NCBI GenBank assembly: GCA_947486785.1
Contig: CANKUU010000003.1
Location: forward strand, 124,001 to 188,000
DNA length: 64,000 nucleotides
Direction of reading: 5' to 3'
Source: an uncultured Flavobacteriaceae bacterium
GTDB taxonomy: Bacteria; Bacteroidota; Bacteroidia; Flavobacteriales; Flavobacteriaceae
The notes below the pieces were generated by a model. That model was not told the DNA's origin. It saw nothing but the letters and a program-made list of their open reading frames with translations, and searched no databases. Position numbers and translations under genes: made by a program. This document shows positions 16,473 through 25,340 of the stretch, in pieces (position 1 is the first letter of the stretch; every line of letters begins with the position of its first letter).

Positions 16473-19358
16473 ATGATTAAAAAAACTACTTTTAGTAAGC
16501 AATTTGTAATTGTTTACATATTATTTATCTCATTTTTTATTCCAATTTTAACTATACAAGCACAGGAGGTTTGTGCAGTACCTGCGGCAAATGTTCTTTC
16601 AGATTTTCAACAACCCAACGGCGATCTTATTCAACTAAAATTAGTAGGAGATGCTTTTGCTTCTTATTTTGAAACATCTGATGGCTACACCGTAATAAAA
16701 GATGTACAAGATGGCTACTATAAGTATGCCAAAGAAGCTCAAGACGGTAGCTTAGTTTCAAATGGTAATATAGTAACAAACAGTCAAATGGTGTCTGGTA
16801 AATCTTCAACTGGTGCCAAAGATGCTAAGCCTCATATAAGATATTCAGGGAAAGCATTAGAAGAACGAAAAAAAGAAAGAGAGCAGTTTTTTCTTGCCAA
16901 TCAACAATCTGAAACTAGCCCAAGTGTTTTAAAGTCACCTACAGGCGTTGAAGCTGTTAATGTGGCGGCAATAGGTAGATTTAAAAATCTTTTAATATTA
17001 ATTGATTTTCCTGATAGACATTTTGCGAAGGGTGAGAATGAATTTATTGATTTGATGAATAAGAATGGGTACAGCGTAAATAACCAAGTGGGTTCGTTTA
17101 GAGACTACTATCTTGATAATTCGTATGGTAAGCTCGATGTGCAAACGACCGTAGTTGGTTGGTATAGGGCACAGCACAATATGGCGTATTATGCTAACGA
17201 TCCGGACGACGGTGGAATTGGAAAAGCACGCTATTTAGTAAGAGAGGCGGTTGATGCAGCGGAAGCGGAAGGAATTGATTTTAGTCAATTTGATAACAAT
17301 AATGATGGTGAGTGTGATCTTGTAACTATTACTCATGCAGGACCTGGTGCTGAATATATAGGACTAGACACCGAGTACATCTGGTCGCATAAATCGCATT
17401 TAAATGATAAAAGAGTACAATATGACGGAGTTTCAATTAATAAGTATAATATAAATCCTGAATTGGCATATAATGGTTCTCAAAATATAATTTCTGATAT
17501 TGGCGTTTATGTTCATGAGTTTGGCCATGCCTTAGGTTTGCCCGATCTGTATGTGGGTAACAATGCAAATAATGGGGCAGGATTTTGGGATGTTATGTCA
17601 TGGTTGGTGGATACAGGTTCACCTGTAGAATTTAATCCATATTTTAAAGAAAAGTTGGGCTGGGGTACGGCTACCGTTTTACAAAATTCTGGTTCTGTAG
17701 TAAATATGGATAATACAGGAAATGGTGCTACATTTTATAAAATAGAAACGCCCGATCCAAAGGAGTTTTATATGCTTAGCAATATGCAGCGTAGTAAATG
17801 GCACAGGTCTATACCCAATACAGGTTTAATGATTTGGCATATTGATGAAAGGAATTTATACTCCAATGCCGATACCGCGCACATGCACGCTGTGCCAGAA
17901 CAAGCAGATGGTCTACAGCACCTACAATATAGACATGACGGTACGCAAGGTAATATTGGTGACGCAGGTGATCCTTATCCTGGCACTAGTGGTAATACTA
18001 CTTTTAATACTACCTCAACTCCAAGTTCAACTACTAATTCTGGTCAAGTAGTGGATATGGCACTTACTAATATTCAAGAGGTAAATGGACTTATTTCTTT
18101 TGATTTCTCAGATGGTGTTGCTGTATCAAAAGAAAATCAAACTATCAATTTTACGGCGATACCTAATAAAATTTATAACGATGCAGATTTTATGCTATCC
18201 GCTAGTTCAAGTTCTGATTTGCCCGTAACGTTTTCAGTAAAATCTGGTCCTATCGAGATTGTAAATGGAAAAATACATATCACCGGAACGGGGGAAGCAC
18301 GTGTAGCAGCAAATCAAAGCGGTAATGCAAATTATAATGCAGCTGCAGAAGTTGTACGCAGCTTTACGATTACTAAGGCCTATCAAATTATTACTATTAA
18401 TGAAATAGAAGACAAACATGTAAACGACCCATCTTTTGATCTTGTTGCTAGTGTAGATAGCAATCTAGATTTAACTTTTAGCGTCGCTGGCCCAGCAAGT
18501 ATATCTGGCAGAACCATTAGTTTAAATGGTACATCGGGCGTAGTAAGGGTTACCGCAAGCCAGGCGGGTAATGCCAATTACAAAGAGGCTGCTGCACAAA
18601 TTAATTTTAATGTAAGCGATTCGTCAAAAGAAAATCAAACAATTAATTTTACTGCTATTTCTGATAAGATTTATAGCGATGCAGATTTTGACGTATCAGC
18701 TATTTCGAGCTCTGGTTTACCCGTAACATTTTCAGTAATATCGGGTCCTGTTGAAATTTTAAATGGCAAAATACATATTATCGGTGTTGGTCATGTGGTT
18801 CTTGCAGCAAATCAAGGTGGCAATGCAGAATATAACGCAGCGGTTGAAGTACGGCAAGAGTTCGATATTTTAAAAGCACCACAGCTAATACAGATAGAGG
18901 ATATTGCAGATATGCATATTTCTGATGATTCTTTTGATATTGAAGCCTCGGTAGATTCTGGTTTAACACTTAGTTATGAAGTTGCAGGTGTTGCTTCAAT
19001 TGAAAACCAAACGATAAGTTTAACTGGTGAAGCAGGCTTGGTTACCCTTACAGTAGAACAAGCAGGAAACGAACATTATTTGCCAGCAGAAAAGGAAGTT
19101 TCTTTTAATGTTTTTGAGGAGTTGTCGAATATTAATGTACGGGTTTACCCGAACCCAAGTTCTGGTGTTTTGCATATTAATTCAAATCAAATGAAACAGG
19201 CAAAGATCTATAGTTTAGGAGGTAGTGTTCTAGAACAATTTGATTTAGCTACAGAAGATATTAATCTATCCGCATTAAATGGTGGGGTTTATATTTTAGA
19301 ATTAGTAACAAACAGCAATAAGGTTATTTTCATTAAAGTAGTAAAGAAAAACGAATAG
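16473..19358 (+). CDS. M6-family metalloprotease with Ig/MBG-like repeats and type IX secretion signal
   Basis: A 961-residue secreted protease. A signal peptide (about 5-30, ending TIQAQ) is followed by a propeptide with a C/V-rich start. The M6 (immune inhibitor A-like) catalytic domain has zinc motif HEFGHALGLPD (His348, Glu349, His352) and the downstream GFWDVMSW typical of the family. Residues about 552-715 and 718-880 are two copies of a repeat that begins SKENQTINFTAI and contains SSGLPVTFSV and QAGNANY, like MBG/Ig-like adhesion repeats. The last 75 residues (VRVYPNPSSGVLHIN onwards) are a type A type IX secretion C-terminal signal. It should be released or anchored outside the cell and degrade protein. 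It is the only type IX substrate recognised here. Confidence 0.9.
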   Translation: MIKKTTFSKQFVIVYILFISFFIPILTIQAQEVCAVPAANVLSDFQQPNGDLIQLKLVGDAFASYFETSDGYTVIKDVQDGYYKYAKEAQDGSLVSNGNIVTNSQMVSGKSSTGAKDAKPHIRYSGKALEERKKEREQFFLANQQSETSPSVLKSPTGVEAVNVAAIGRFKNLLILIDFPDRHFAKGENEFIDLMNKNGYSVNNQVGSFRDYYLDNSYGKLDVQTTVVGWYRAQHNMAYYANDPDDGGIGKARYLVREAVDAAEAEGIDFSQFDNNNDGECDLVTITHAGPGAEYIGLDTEYIWSHKSHLNDKRVQYDGVSINKYNINPELAYNGSQNIISDIGVYVHEFGHALGLPDLYVGNNANNGAGFWDVMSWLVDTGSPVEFNPYFKEKLGWGTATVLQNSGSVVNMDNTGNGATFYKIETPDPKEFYMLSNMQRSKWHRSIPNTGLMIWHIDERNLYSNADTAHMHAVPEQADGLQHLQYRHDGTQGNIGDAGDPYPGTSGNTTFNTTSTPSSTTNSGQVVDMALTNIQEVNGLISFDFSDGVAVSKENQTINFTAIPNKIYNDADFMLSASSSSDLPVTFSVKSGPIEIVNGKIHITGTGEARVAANQSGNANYNAAAEVVRSFTITKAYQIITINEIEDKHVNDPSFDLVASVDSNLDLTFSVAGPASISGRTISLNGTSGVVRVTASQAGNANYKEAAAQINFNVSDSSKENQTINFTAISDKIYSDADFDVSAISSSGLPVTFSVISGPVEILNGKIHIIGVGHVVLAANQGGNAEYNAAVEVRQEFDILKAPQLIQIEDIADMHISDDSFDIEASVDSGLTLSYEVAGVASIENQTISLTGEAGLVTLTVEQAGNEHYLPAEKEVSFNVFEELSNINVRVYPNPSSGVLHINSNQMKQAKIYSLGGSVLEQFDLATEDINLSALNGGVYILELVTNSNKVIFIKVVKKNE
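18126..19115 (+). repeat. Two tandem ~498-bp coding repeats in the M6 protease
   Basis: The start TCAAAAGAAAATCAAAC recurs at 18126 and 18624, a spacing of 498 bases (166 codons). Each unit encodes two Ig/MBG-like subdomains. The copies have diverged at third positions, so the duplication is not recent, but they could still recombine. Confidence 0.75.
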
Positions 19359-19392
19359 CCTTAACAGGTAAGATTTATTAATAGTTGTTGTT

Positions 19393-19427
19393 AAATGGGG
19401 TGCTTTATTTTAAAGCACCCCATTTTT
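19393..19427 (+). terminator. Intrinsic terminator after the M6 protease gene
   Basis: A 15-bp stem (19393-19407 with 19411-19425, containing GGGGTGC) closes a TTT loop and runs into a T-run. It lies 35 bases after the stop codon. Confidence 0.9.
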
Positions 19428-19430
19428 TAT

Positions 19431-20697
19431 AAAAAAATGATAATTTTTTTGAGTTCAATTCCTTCATTTTAGCTGTCGGCTTTAGGTGCAATTGAATAAC
19501 GGCAAATTAGAGCTAGTTTGTACTAGTGTAATTTTGTAATCACCAAATAGCTAGCTGCTTTATACGAGAGCTACTACTTTAAAATTCGTTTTAAAATGGG
19601 GTTTAATTTTTAGATTTGATTTTTGTTTTACTAAAAATTAGCTCATAAGAACTCGTACTAATTTATCTTATGAAGTATCAAGCAGGCACAATAGCTGGTT
19701 AAATTTTTATTTATTGAAATTTACGGGCGCAATAGTAACTGCTAAAAACGTTTAAAAAAAAACTTCATTTGGCATTTCTAATTTAATATTTAGAAAAGGG
19801 ACAGCCAAATGAAGTAACGTTGTTGAAAGGTGAAACTCAGAGCATTTCTTACATTGCTCTGGTGCAAAATTACATGTTAAGTGAAGCTTAAAATAGTTTT
19901 TGTTGTATATTAGAGAAATAACGATGCTTAATAAGACTTTTATGTAAAAACAGCATAAACTAACTGATTATAGGGGCGTTACACTTTGAAATGCCTTACT
20001 TTTTTTTGTAGGAAAATACATAATTTAATAAAGATTTGTAGTTTTCAAGTATTTTGTTCTTAGCTTTCGTTCTTTATTTTAGCTAGTGTATTTAATCCTT
20101 TAAATTGGATAGTAGAAATATGGGGTCTTTTAGCAAAATAGTTTACAAAAACTCATATCTAGGATCGTATTAAAGTTTAGTGCAGGTATTGTAGAAGAAT
20201 GTAAAACAGGATAAATTTTATCTGAGTATGCTTTGTTAGCTATATTTCTTAAAATAGAGAAAGTTTAAACAAAGCTAAATTTAGAGAAAGTGAATTTAGA
20301 AATGAAAAATAATTAAACAAGGCACTAATTTTATCACTAAAACTATTTCGTATAAATTAAGGTTATTAGATTTAGGCTAATAAAGGGTAGAGCTACGTAT
20401 TAAATATGCAACGTAAACCTTAGGTTTTAATGAAAATAGCTCAAGATCTTTTAAATTTCGATAATGTCAGATTCAATTTAGAACAGGTCTTATTTTTTAA
20501 GGCTTTTTAAGACCCAATTTTTTTACGTTTTAAAATGATGGTTGTTAAACAAACATTGTATTTCAAATAAATTAAGATCATTCTTTTGTTCCTATAGCTA
20601 GAAATCACTTAAATTACACGAATTAACACAATAAGAGTACTAAAATGGTACTTCAAACGTTGTAAATTTAAACTTTCGATACCCAAAAAAATAAATT
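19431..20697. other. 1.27-kb gene-free interval
   Basis: This is the longest stretch in the window without a protein gene. All frames are cut by stops and nothing in it looks coding. Apart from the candidate small RNA at 19754-19861 on the minus strand, I see only AT-rich sequence with scattered A and T runs. Its length next to the acetylesterase gene may also hold a long leader for that gene. Confidence 0.6.
19754..19861 (-). ncRNA. Candidate ~108-nt small RNA with its own terminator
   Basis: Read on the minus strand, a box TAATTTTGC (19872-19864) fits the Bacteroidota -7 consensus. It is followed by a 7-bp hairpin CAGAGCA/TGCTCTG (19861-19838) with a 10-base loop, then about 20 unpaired bases. 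A 12-bp hairpin follows (19815-19804 with 19773-19762, ACTTCATTTGGC type) with an inner 7-bp stem (19796-19790 with 19781-19775), and then nine T residues (19762-19754). The last part is a textbook intrinsic terminator with no gene upstream of it on that strand. No -33 TTG box is seen. No known RNA family is recognised. Confidence 0.5.
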
Positions 20698-22026
20698 ATG
20701 AAAATACCTAAAACGCTGATTTATTTGCTAGTGCTCACACTTTGCTTTAGTTGCAATGCAGATAGCAATATATTTGATAACGAAATCGAGGAGCAAATTA
20801 CTGAACAGGAAGAAGAGGAGGGAGAAGAAGAGGAAGAAGAGGAGGAAGAAGAAGAGGAAGAAGAAGGTGAAGGAGAAGGTGAAGGAGAAGGAGAAGGCGA
20901 AGGCGAAGGAGAGGGTGAAGGCGAAGGTGAAGGAGAAGGCGAAGGAGAGGGTGAAGGCGAAGGAGGCACCATGCTAAATGGACGCGTTGTTTTCATTTTA
21001 GCAGGCCAGTCGAATGCTGAAGGAACCATTCCGTTTGATGGTCTATTAAAACTTCAAGAGGCGATACCGGAGAACGCTGAAACTTTAACGGCAGACCAAC
21101 AAGATAAGGCTAGAGTAGCCGTAGGACGTGCCTTAGGTCTTTTTTGTAGCATTCCTGAAAATTGTACAACTGACCCTGCAAATTGTTCTCCTCTTGATGA
21201 ATATACCGTAGAAACTGCTGATGTAACCATAGCTGCCTTACTTCAATCTAAGGTTGATTGGCATAATATTAGCGAAAACTATACGCATCCAACGGCAAAA
21301 ATTATCGCACACAATTATAGAGTACCAATGGCTTATGCGGCTGATTCTAATGGAGAAGCAGTGGAAACAAATTGTGGACAAGCAATAGTACCCTCTAAAG
21401 AGAACACTACGTTGCAATTTGAAGAACTAGGTGCACAATATACCCCAGAAGGTATTTTTCCGCTAGGTCCTGGATATGGATCTAGATACAATCATGAATC
21501 AAAAAATTATGGCCCTGAGTTAGGTTTTGGAATGGAAATAGCAAAATCGGTGTCAGAACCTATTATTGTTAAAGTGGTAGCTGGTGGTAGTTCTTTGTTG
21601 ATTGACTGGAGTGAAACATCTCCCTTATATTCAACACTGATCTCAAAAGTTCAAGAAGCACTTGCCTCACAAAATGCAAGGCTAGGCGGTTTTATATGGT
21701 TTCAAGGATGGAATGATCAATATACTAGGGTAGGTCCTTATTGCGAACCTGCAGTTGACCTTTATGAAACAAATTTAAGGAATTTCTTAGGTAAGGTTCG
21801 ATCTGATTTAAACACCCCACAATTGCCATTTGTTATTGTTGGTCCAACACCTGTAGGCGGAAGAAAAAAAATAGAAGATGCTCAAAAGCAGATTGTTTCT
21901 GAAGATGCCAATGCTGGTTTTGTGTCAACAGAAAACTTAACTGCCTGTATACACTACGATTCAGGTTCGCAAATTGTAATTGGTGAGCGTTGTGCTGATG
22001 TTATGAAAGAATTACTAAACCTATAA
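20698..22026 (+). CDS. SGNH acetylesterase (SASA/CE6-like) lipoprotein with Glu/Gly linker
   Basis: A 442-residue lipoprotein (lipobox LCFSC, Cys19). Residues about 36-90 are an almost pure Glu run followed by Gly-Glu repeats, a long acidic linker that holds the enzyme away from the membrane. Residues about 95-440 match the sialate O-acetylesterase/acetylxylan esterase (SASA, carbohydrate esterase 6) group: GQSNAEG with catalytic Ser105, VAGGSSLLIDW, WFQGWND and a late ACIHYDSGS containing the probable His. Such enzymes remove acetyl groups from sugars. Together with the fucosidase and sulfatases, an acetylated algal polysaccharide is a plausible substrate (inference). The linker DNA is highly repetitive and likely to vary in length. 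Confidence 0.82.
   Translation: MKIPKTLIYLLVLTLCFSCNADSNIFDNEIEEQITEQEEEEGEEEEEEEEEEEEEEGEGEGEGEGEGEGEGEGEGEGEGEGEGEGEGEGGTMLNGRVVFILAGQSNAEGTIPFDGLLKLQEAIPENAETLTADQQDKARVAVGRALGLFCSIPENCTTDPANCSPLDEYTVETADVTIAALLQSKVDWHNISENYTHPTAKIIAHNYRVPMAYAADSNGEAVETNCGQAIVPSKENTTLQFEELGAQYTPEGIFPLGPGYGSRYNHESKNYGPELGFGMEIAKSVSEPIIVKVVAGGSSLLIDWSETSPLYSTLISKVQEALASQNARLGGFIWFQGWNDQYTRVGPYCEPAVDLYETNLRNFLGKVRSDLNTPQLPFVIVGPTPVGGRKKIEDAQKQIVSEDANAGFVSTENLTACIHYDSGSQIVIGERCADVMKELLNL
20807..20967 (+). repeat. Polypurine tract and GGWGAR microsatellite encoding the acidic linker
   Basis: Bases 20807-20867 are 61 consecutive purines encoding Glu-rich sequence. From about 20868 to 20967 a 6-base unit of the type GGNGAR repeats about 16 times and encodes Gly-Glu. 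Both are in frame, so slippage by whole units changes linker length. Confidence 0.9.
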
Positions 22027-22229
22027 GATAAACCTGCCACAGTCTAGTTAAAGTTTTAAAATTAAGCATTAGTCGTGAGCTGAGCAGAATTTTTTATGAG
22101 GTGCAACCTGAAATGTTACTAGGGATGATTATTAATTGCTTTCAGTTCTTTAATTTTAAGGATTATTCACAGGTAATTTAAAAGATGAAGTTGATTTAAA
22201 TGGAACAACAAGACCCTAATTTATAAAAC

Positions 22230-22640
22230 ATGAAAAATATAGTAAAACTAAATATTGTTATTCTAGTATTAATGATGTCTTGCGCTTCATCAGAAAAGAA
22301 AGGGGAAGCATATATCGGAACATGGTATACTAACTATAAGCCGGATATGTTTTTGCCTACTGTATTTGAAATAAAAAGAAAAGGGGATTTATACGAAATA
22401 AATAGATATTCAGTAAAAAATTATAAAATGAAAGAGGGATCATTTAAAACGTATGTCGCTCCCTTATCAGATGGTTATATTGAATTTGGTCCAATGTCTA
22501 AATTGAGATATATAGAAGATGATAATACTTTAAGGTGGGATCAAAGAATATTTATAAAATTAAACAACGACAAAGGAAATTTAGAGCAGCAAATAAAGGA
22601 AATAGAAAGTCTACCGGTGCATACAAGTTTAAAAAAATAG
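22230..22640 (+). CDS. Small lipoprotein, function unknown
   Basis: A 136-residue protein with a short signal and lipobox LMMSC (Cys18). The body starts YIGTWYTN and contains alternating beta-type segments (VFEIKRKGDLYEINRYSV, YIEFGPMSKLRYIEDD), the general look of a small lipocalin-like or META-like beta barrel. No specific family is recognised. It stands alone, 203 bases after the esterase gene, with codon use like its neighbours. Confidence 0.65.
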   Translation: MKNIVKLNIVILVLMMSCASSEKKGEAYIGTWYTNYKPDMFLPTVFEIKRKGDLYEINRYSVKNYKMKEGSFKTYVAPLSDGYIEFGPMSKLRYIEDDNTLRWDQRIFIKLNNDKGNLEQQIKEIESLPVHTSLKK

Positions 22641-22772
22641 TTTATTGAAAATCTCTAAACATTAGACTTTAAAGTATTTTTTTAAAGCACCTACTTATAG
22701 TTGCTTTTATGTCGATATAATATTTAAACGATTTCCCCTGTAAAAATAGATTGCGCTTCTTTATATATTCTA

Positions 22773-23126
22773 TCAAAATTGGCCTTGAAGCTCTGTATCT
22801 GTAGGTTGATTGTTTCGTTTAGGTAATTCTTTTTTGATATTGTTTTTTTTGAATTGTACACGTTTTTCTTTTCCATCAGAATAAACTACAAATTCACCTT
22901 GTTTTAATTCAAAAAACACCTCTGCTCTAACTTTTGATTGTTCTTTTTCTCCTTTAGTTACCCTTGCATCAAAGGTAAGTCGGTGCGTATGACTAACGGA
23001 TTTAGTTTCCTTTTTGATAATTTTAAAAAATTGCTCATAATATTTTGCAGTATCAGGGTCGTTAGCTTTACCGAAAAATTGATAGTTGCTAATTACATTT
23101 TCAAGTACAGCAACTATCAAACACAA
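22773..23126 (-). CDS. Uncertain protein, TTG start, downstream of tmRNA
   Basis: A 117-codon frame with protein-like composition, including AKYYEQFFKIIKKE, HRLTFDARVTKGEKE and FVVYSDGKEKRVQFKKN. There is no ATG in the frame. The only start is TTG at 23124-23126, six codons after an upstream stop. It may be a real small protein, or the 3' end of a longer gene whose front has been lost. The tmRNA gene ends 65 bases upstream on the same strand, and tmRNA 3' ends are common integration sites, so a fragment left by a lost island is possible. No family is recognised. Confidence 0.4.
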   Translation of the reverse strand: MCLIVAVLENVISNYQFFGKANDPDTAKYYEQFFKIIKKETKSVSHTHRLTFDARVTKGEKEQSKVRAEVFFELKQGEFVVYSDGKEKRVQFKKNNIKKELPKRNNQPTDTELQGQF

Positions 23127-23191
23127 GGTGCGATTTCTAAATCAAATGAATAATAGTAAGCTTTAAGCAGAGTACTTTTAGAATATAATAG

Positions 23192-23585
23192 TGGAGCCGG
23201 GGAGAATCGAACTCCCGTCCAAACAAGCAATGAAAATGCTTTCTACATGTTTAGTTTTTGATTAATTTTCGACGCAAGTCTGACCAAAAACAGCCTAACA
23301 GACGCTTAGCTTCTTTAGTTTTTGTGCTACTATCGAAGCGCTAGTAGCCTTATATCGACATTTATGGTGCTCCTAATTGAATCGCCGTCGACAGAGGCTA
23401 TTCAGGAACATCTCGCTTCGCTACCTGGTAGCGACGAGGCTAATCTTACTATAATTCAGATTAAGCGGCAAGAGCGTAGTTATTATCGCCTATTAAAAGT
23501 GTAGAAAATGAGATTTACGAGCTATTTACCAGCGCTCGACATGCTTACATTGCCATTGGTCTCGCTGTCAAAACCAGTCGGCCCC
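23192..23585 (-). ncRNA. ssrA: Transfer-messenger RNA (tmRNA)
   Basis: Read on the minus strand, the RNA starts GGGGCCGACTGGTTTTGACAG (split here for length: acceptor GGGGCCG at 23585-23579) and ends with the T-arm GTTCGATTCTCCCC and the acceptor CGGCTCC plus discriminator A at 23192. The two acceptor strands pair over seven positions. The CCA end is not encoded. The tag frame at 23490-23461 reads GDNNYALAA followed by TAA, which fits known Bacteroidota tags. Pseudoknot-like stems lie between, for example CTACCAGGTAG. It rescues stalled ribosomes with SmpB and marks the unfinished protein for proteolysis. The length is about 394 nt. Confidence 0.95.
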
Positions 23586-23757
23586 AGTACATAAAAGAAC
23601 ATTTGGCGTTACCCTATTTAGCGCTGGGCTCATTAAGTTAGGCTGTAAACGCAAAGCCTTAAGATTTCTAATTAAAAGCTTAGAAGGTTAACGAGCTTAG
23701 AGCTACTGTCTTAAACGCAAGATACAAAGATACCCTAAAAAGTATTCCTAAAAAAGT

Positions 23758-23788
23758 TTTGCTAAAGGCTTGTCAACAGTTAAATTTG
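23758..23788 (+). promoter_or_regulatory. Promoter of the saccharopine dehydrogenase-like gene
   Basis: A -33 TTTG (23758-23761) and a -7 TAAATTTG (23781-23788) are separated by 19 bases, the usual Bacteroidota spacing. Transcription would start near 23795, giving a leader of about 32 bases before ATG 23827. Confidence 0.65.
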
Positions 23789-23826
23789 GAAGAATATCAA
23801 TTTATAAAGATATAGATTCATCGCAT

Positions 23827-25032
23827 ATGAAGTTCGGAATTATTAGAGAGCGTAAAAATCCACCAGATCGCAGGGTAGTATTATCTCCAGAAGCGTGCAA
23901 AGAAGTACTTAAAAAGCATCCTAAAGCAGAAATCATTGTTGAGCCTTCACCCATTAGAGTATTTACAGACAATGAATATCGCTCAGCGGGTATAGAGGTA
24001 GCTTCAAAAATGGAGGAATGTGATGTGCTTTTAGGGGTAAAAGAAGTGCCTAAAGAGGCCCTAATACCTCATAAAAAATATTTTTTCTTTTCACACACTA
24101 TTAAAAAGCAACCCTACAATAGAAAGCTTTTGCAGGAAGTCTTAAAAAAACATATTGAACTTTTTGATCATGAAGTAGTAGTTAATGCAAAAGAACAACG
24201 TTTAGTAGCTTTTGGTAGATATGCTGGCATTGTAGGGGCTTACAATGGTTTTAGGGCCTATGGACTCAAATTTGATCTGTTTAATTTGCCAAAGGCAGAA
24301 ACTTTAGAAGATCAGCTGGCGCTTATCGAAGAGTTAAACAAAATTAAGTTACCTAATCTTAAAATTTTGCTTACTGGCAATGGTAGGGTGGGTAATGGGG
24401 CAAAAGAGATGCTCGATGCTATGAAAATAAGAAAAGTTGCGGTATCAGACTATTTAGAAAAAGAATTTGATGTGCCCGTTTATTGTCAAATTGATGCATC
24501 TCATTACAATAAACGCAAAGATGGTAAACGAGGCAGTAAGACTGATTTTTTTGCAAACCCAGAGGCATATGAAACCAATTTTATTCGTTTTGCAAAATGT
24601 AGCGATCTTTACATTGCGGGTCATTTCTATGGTGATGGTGCTCCATATTTGTTTACTCGTGAAGACGCCAAACATGAAGATTTTAATATAAAAGTGGTAG
24701 CTGATATTAGCTGCGATATCGATGGTCCTGTAGCCACAACCATTCGTCCATCAACAATTGCAGATCCCATTTACGGATATAATCCACAAACTGAAAAAGA
24801 AGTCAATTTTAAAGATGATGAAGCAATTGCGGTAATGGCAGTTGATAATTTACCATGTGAGCTGCCAAGAGATGCCAGTTTAGGCTTTGGAAATGCTTTT
24901 ATAAAACATGTGATTCCAGCTTTTTTTAACCAAGATAAAGACGGTGTCTTAAAACGAGCTCTAATTACCCAAGACGGTAAATTAACAGAGCGTTATAGTT
25001 ACCTTCAAGATTTTGTAGACCATAAAGAGTAG
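23827..25032 (+). CDS. Saccharopine dehydrogenase / alanine dehydrogenase-like NAD(P) oxidoreductase
   Basis: A 401-residue cytosolic enzyme from ATG 23827. The longer frame back to TTG 23770 would overlap the promoter. The N-terminal half has the AlaDH/PNT fold (FGIIRERKNPPDRRVVLSP, where Lys/Arg bind substrate). The middle holds a Rossmann dinucleotide loop ILLTGNGRVGNGA. Later segments (YIAGHFYGDGAPYLFTRED, VVADISCDIDGPVATTIRPS) match the lysine-forming, NAD-type saccharopine dehydrogenases. In Bacteroidota such proteins are annotated as NAD(P)-dependent or saccharopine dehydrogenase. The physiological role is uncertain because the organisms normally make lysine through diaminopimelate. 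Confidence 0.82.
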   Translation: MKFGIIRERKNPPDRRVVLSPEACKEVLKKHPKAEIIVEPSPIRVFTDNEYRSAGIEVASKMEECDVLLGVKEVPKEALIPHKKYFFFSHTIKKQPYNRKLLQEVLKKHIELFDHEVVVNAKEQRLVAFGRYAGIVGAYNGFRAYGLKFDLFNLPKAETLEDQLALIEELNKIKLPNLKILLTGNGRVGNGAKEMLDAMKIRKVAVSDYLEKEFDVPVYCQIDASHYNKRKDGKRGSKTDFFANPEAYETNFIRFAKCSDLYIAGHFYGDGAPYLFTREDAKHEDFNIKVVADISCDIDGPVATTIRPSTIADPIYGYNPQTEKEVNFKDDEAIAVMAVDNLPCELPRDASLGFGNAFIKHVIPAFFNQDKDGVLKRALITQDGKLTERYSYLQDFVDHKE

Positions 25033-25212
25033 GATAATTAAGAGTACTTTTTTAAGGTTTTTTGTCTATATAGTTGCTTTTTTTTTGTAAAAAAAAAGTC
25101 TACTACAAAGTGTTTTTCTCGCGCTAAGTGGTTTGAAATAGTTTAGGAGAATATGTTTTGTTTTAAAATGCACAAGGCTAAAACCATAACCATTATCTAA
25201 TAAAACCTAAAA

Positions 25213-25261
25213 GTAATAAAACGTATTATCATAATTTGATATGATAATACGTTCGTATTAC
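25213..25261. repeat. Long near-perfect inverted repeat between convergent genes
   Basis: A 14-bp perfect stem (25220-25233 with 25240-25253) around the loop ATTTGA is extended by a second paired segment, GTAATA (25213-25218) with TATTAC (25256-25261). It sits between the convergent dehydrogenase and M66 genes. It may act as a two-way terminator, though T-runs are weak on both sides. The rest of the 308-base gap shows nothing. Confidence 0.8.
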
Positions 25262-25340
25262 TCCGAATTTTTAAACCTTTAAAAATGAATGCTTATGCAT
25301 TTCACTTATGTAAGGGAGCTTATTGTTAAATTGTTAATCT

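Noticed and set aside
20756-20977. 73-codon Lys-rich plus-strand frame
   Set aside because: It is a shifted reading of the same purine repeat and has no independent evidence.
20721-21029. 102-codon minus-strand frame of Ser/Pro repeats
   Set aside because: It is the reverse reading of the Glu/Gly repeat of the esterase gene. The repeat keeps all frames open.
23322-23504. 60-codon plus-strand frame
   Set aside because: It lies inside the tmRNA gene on the other strand.
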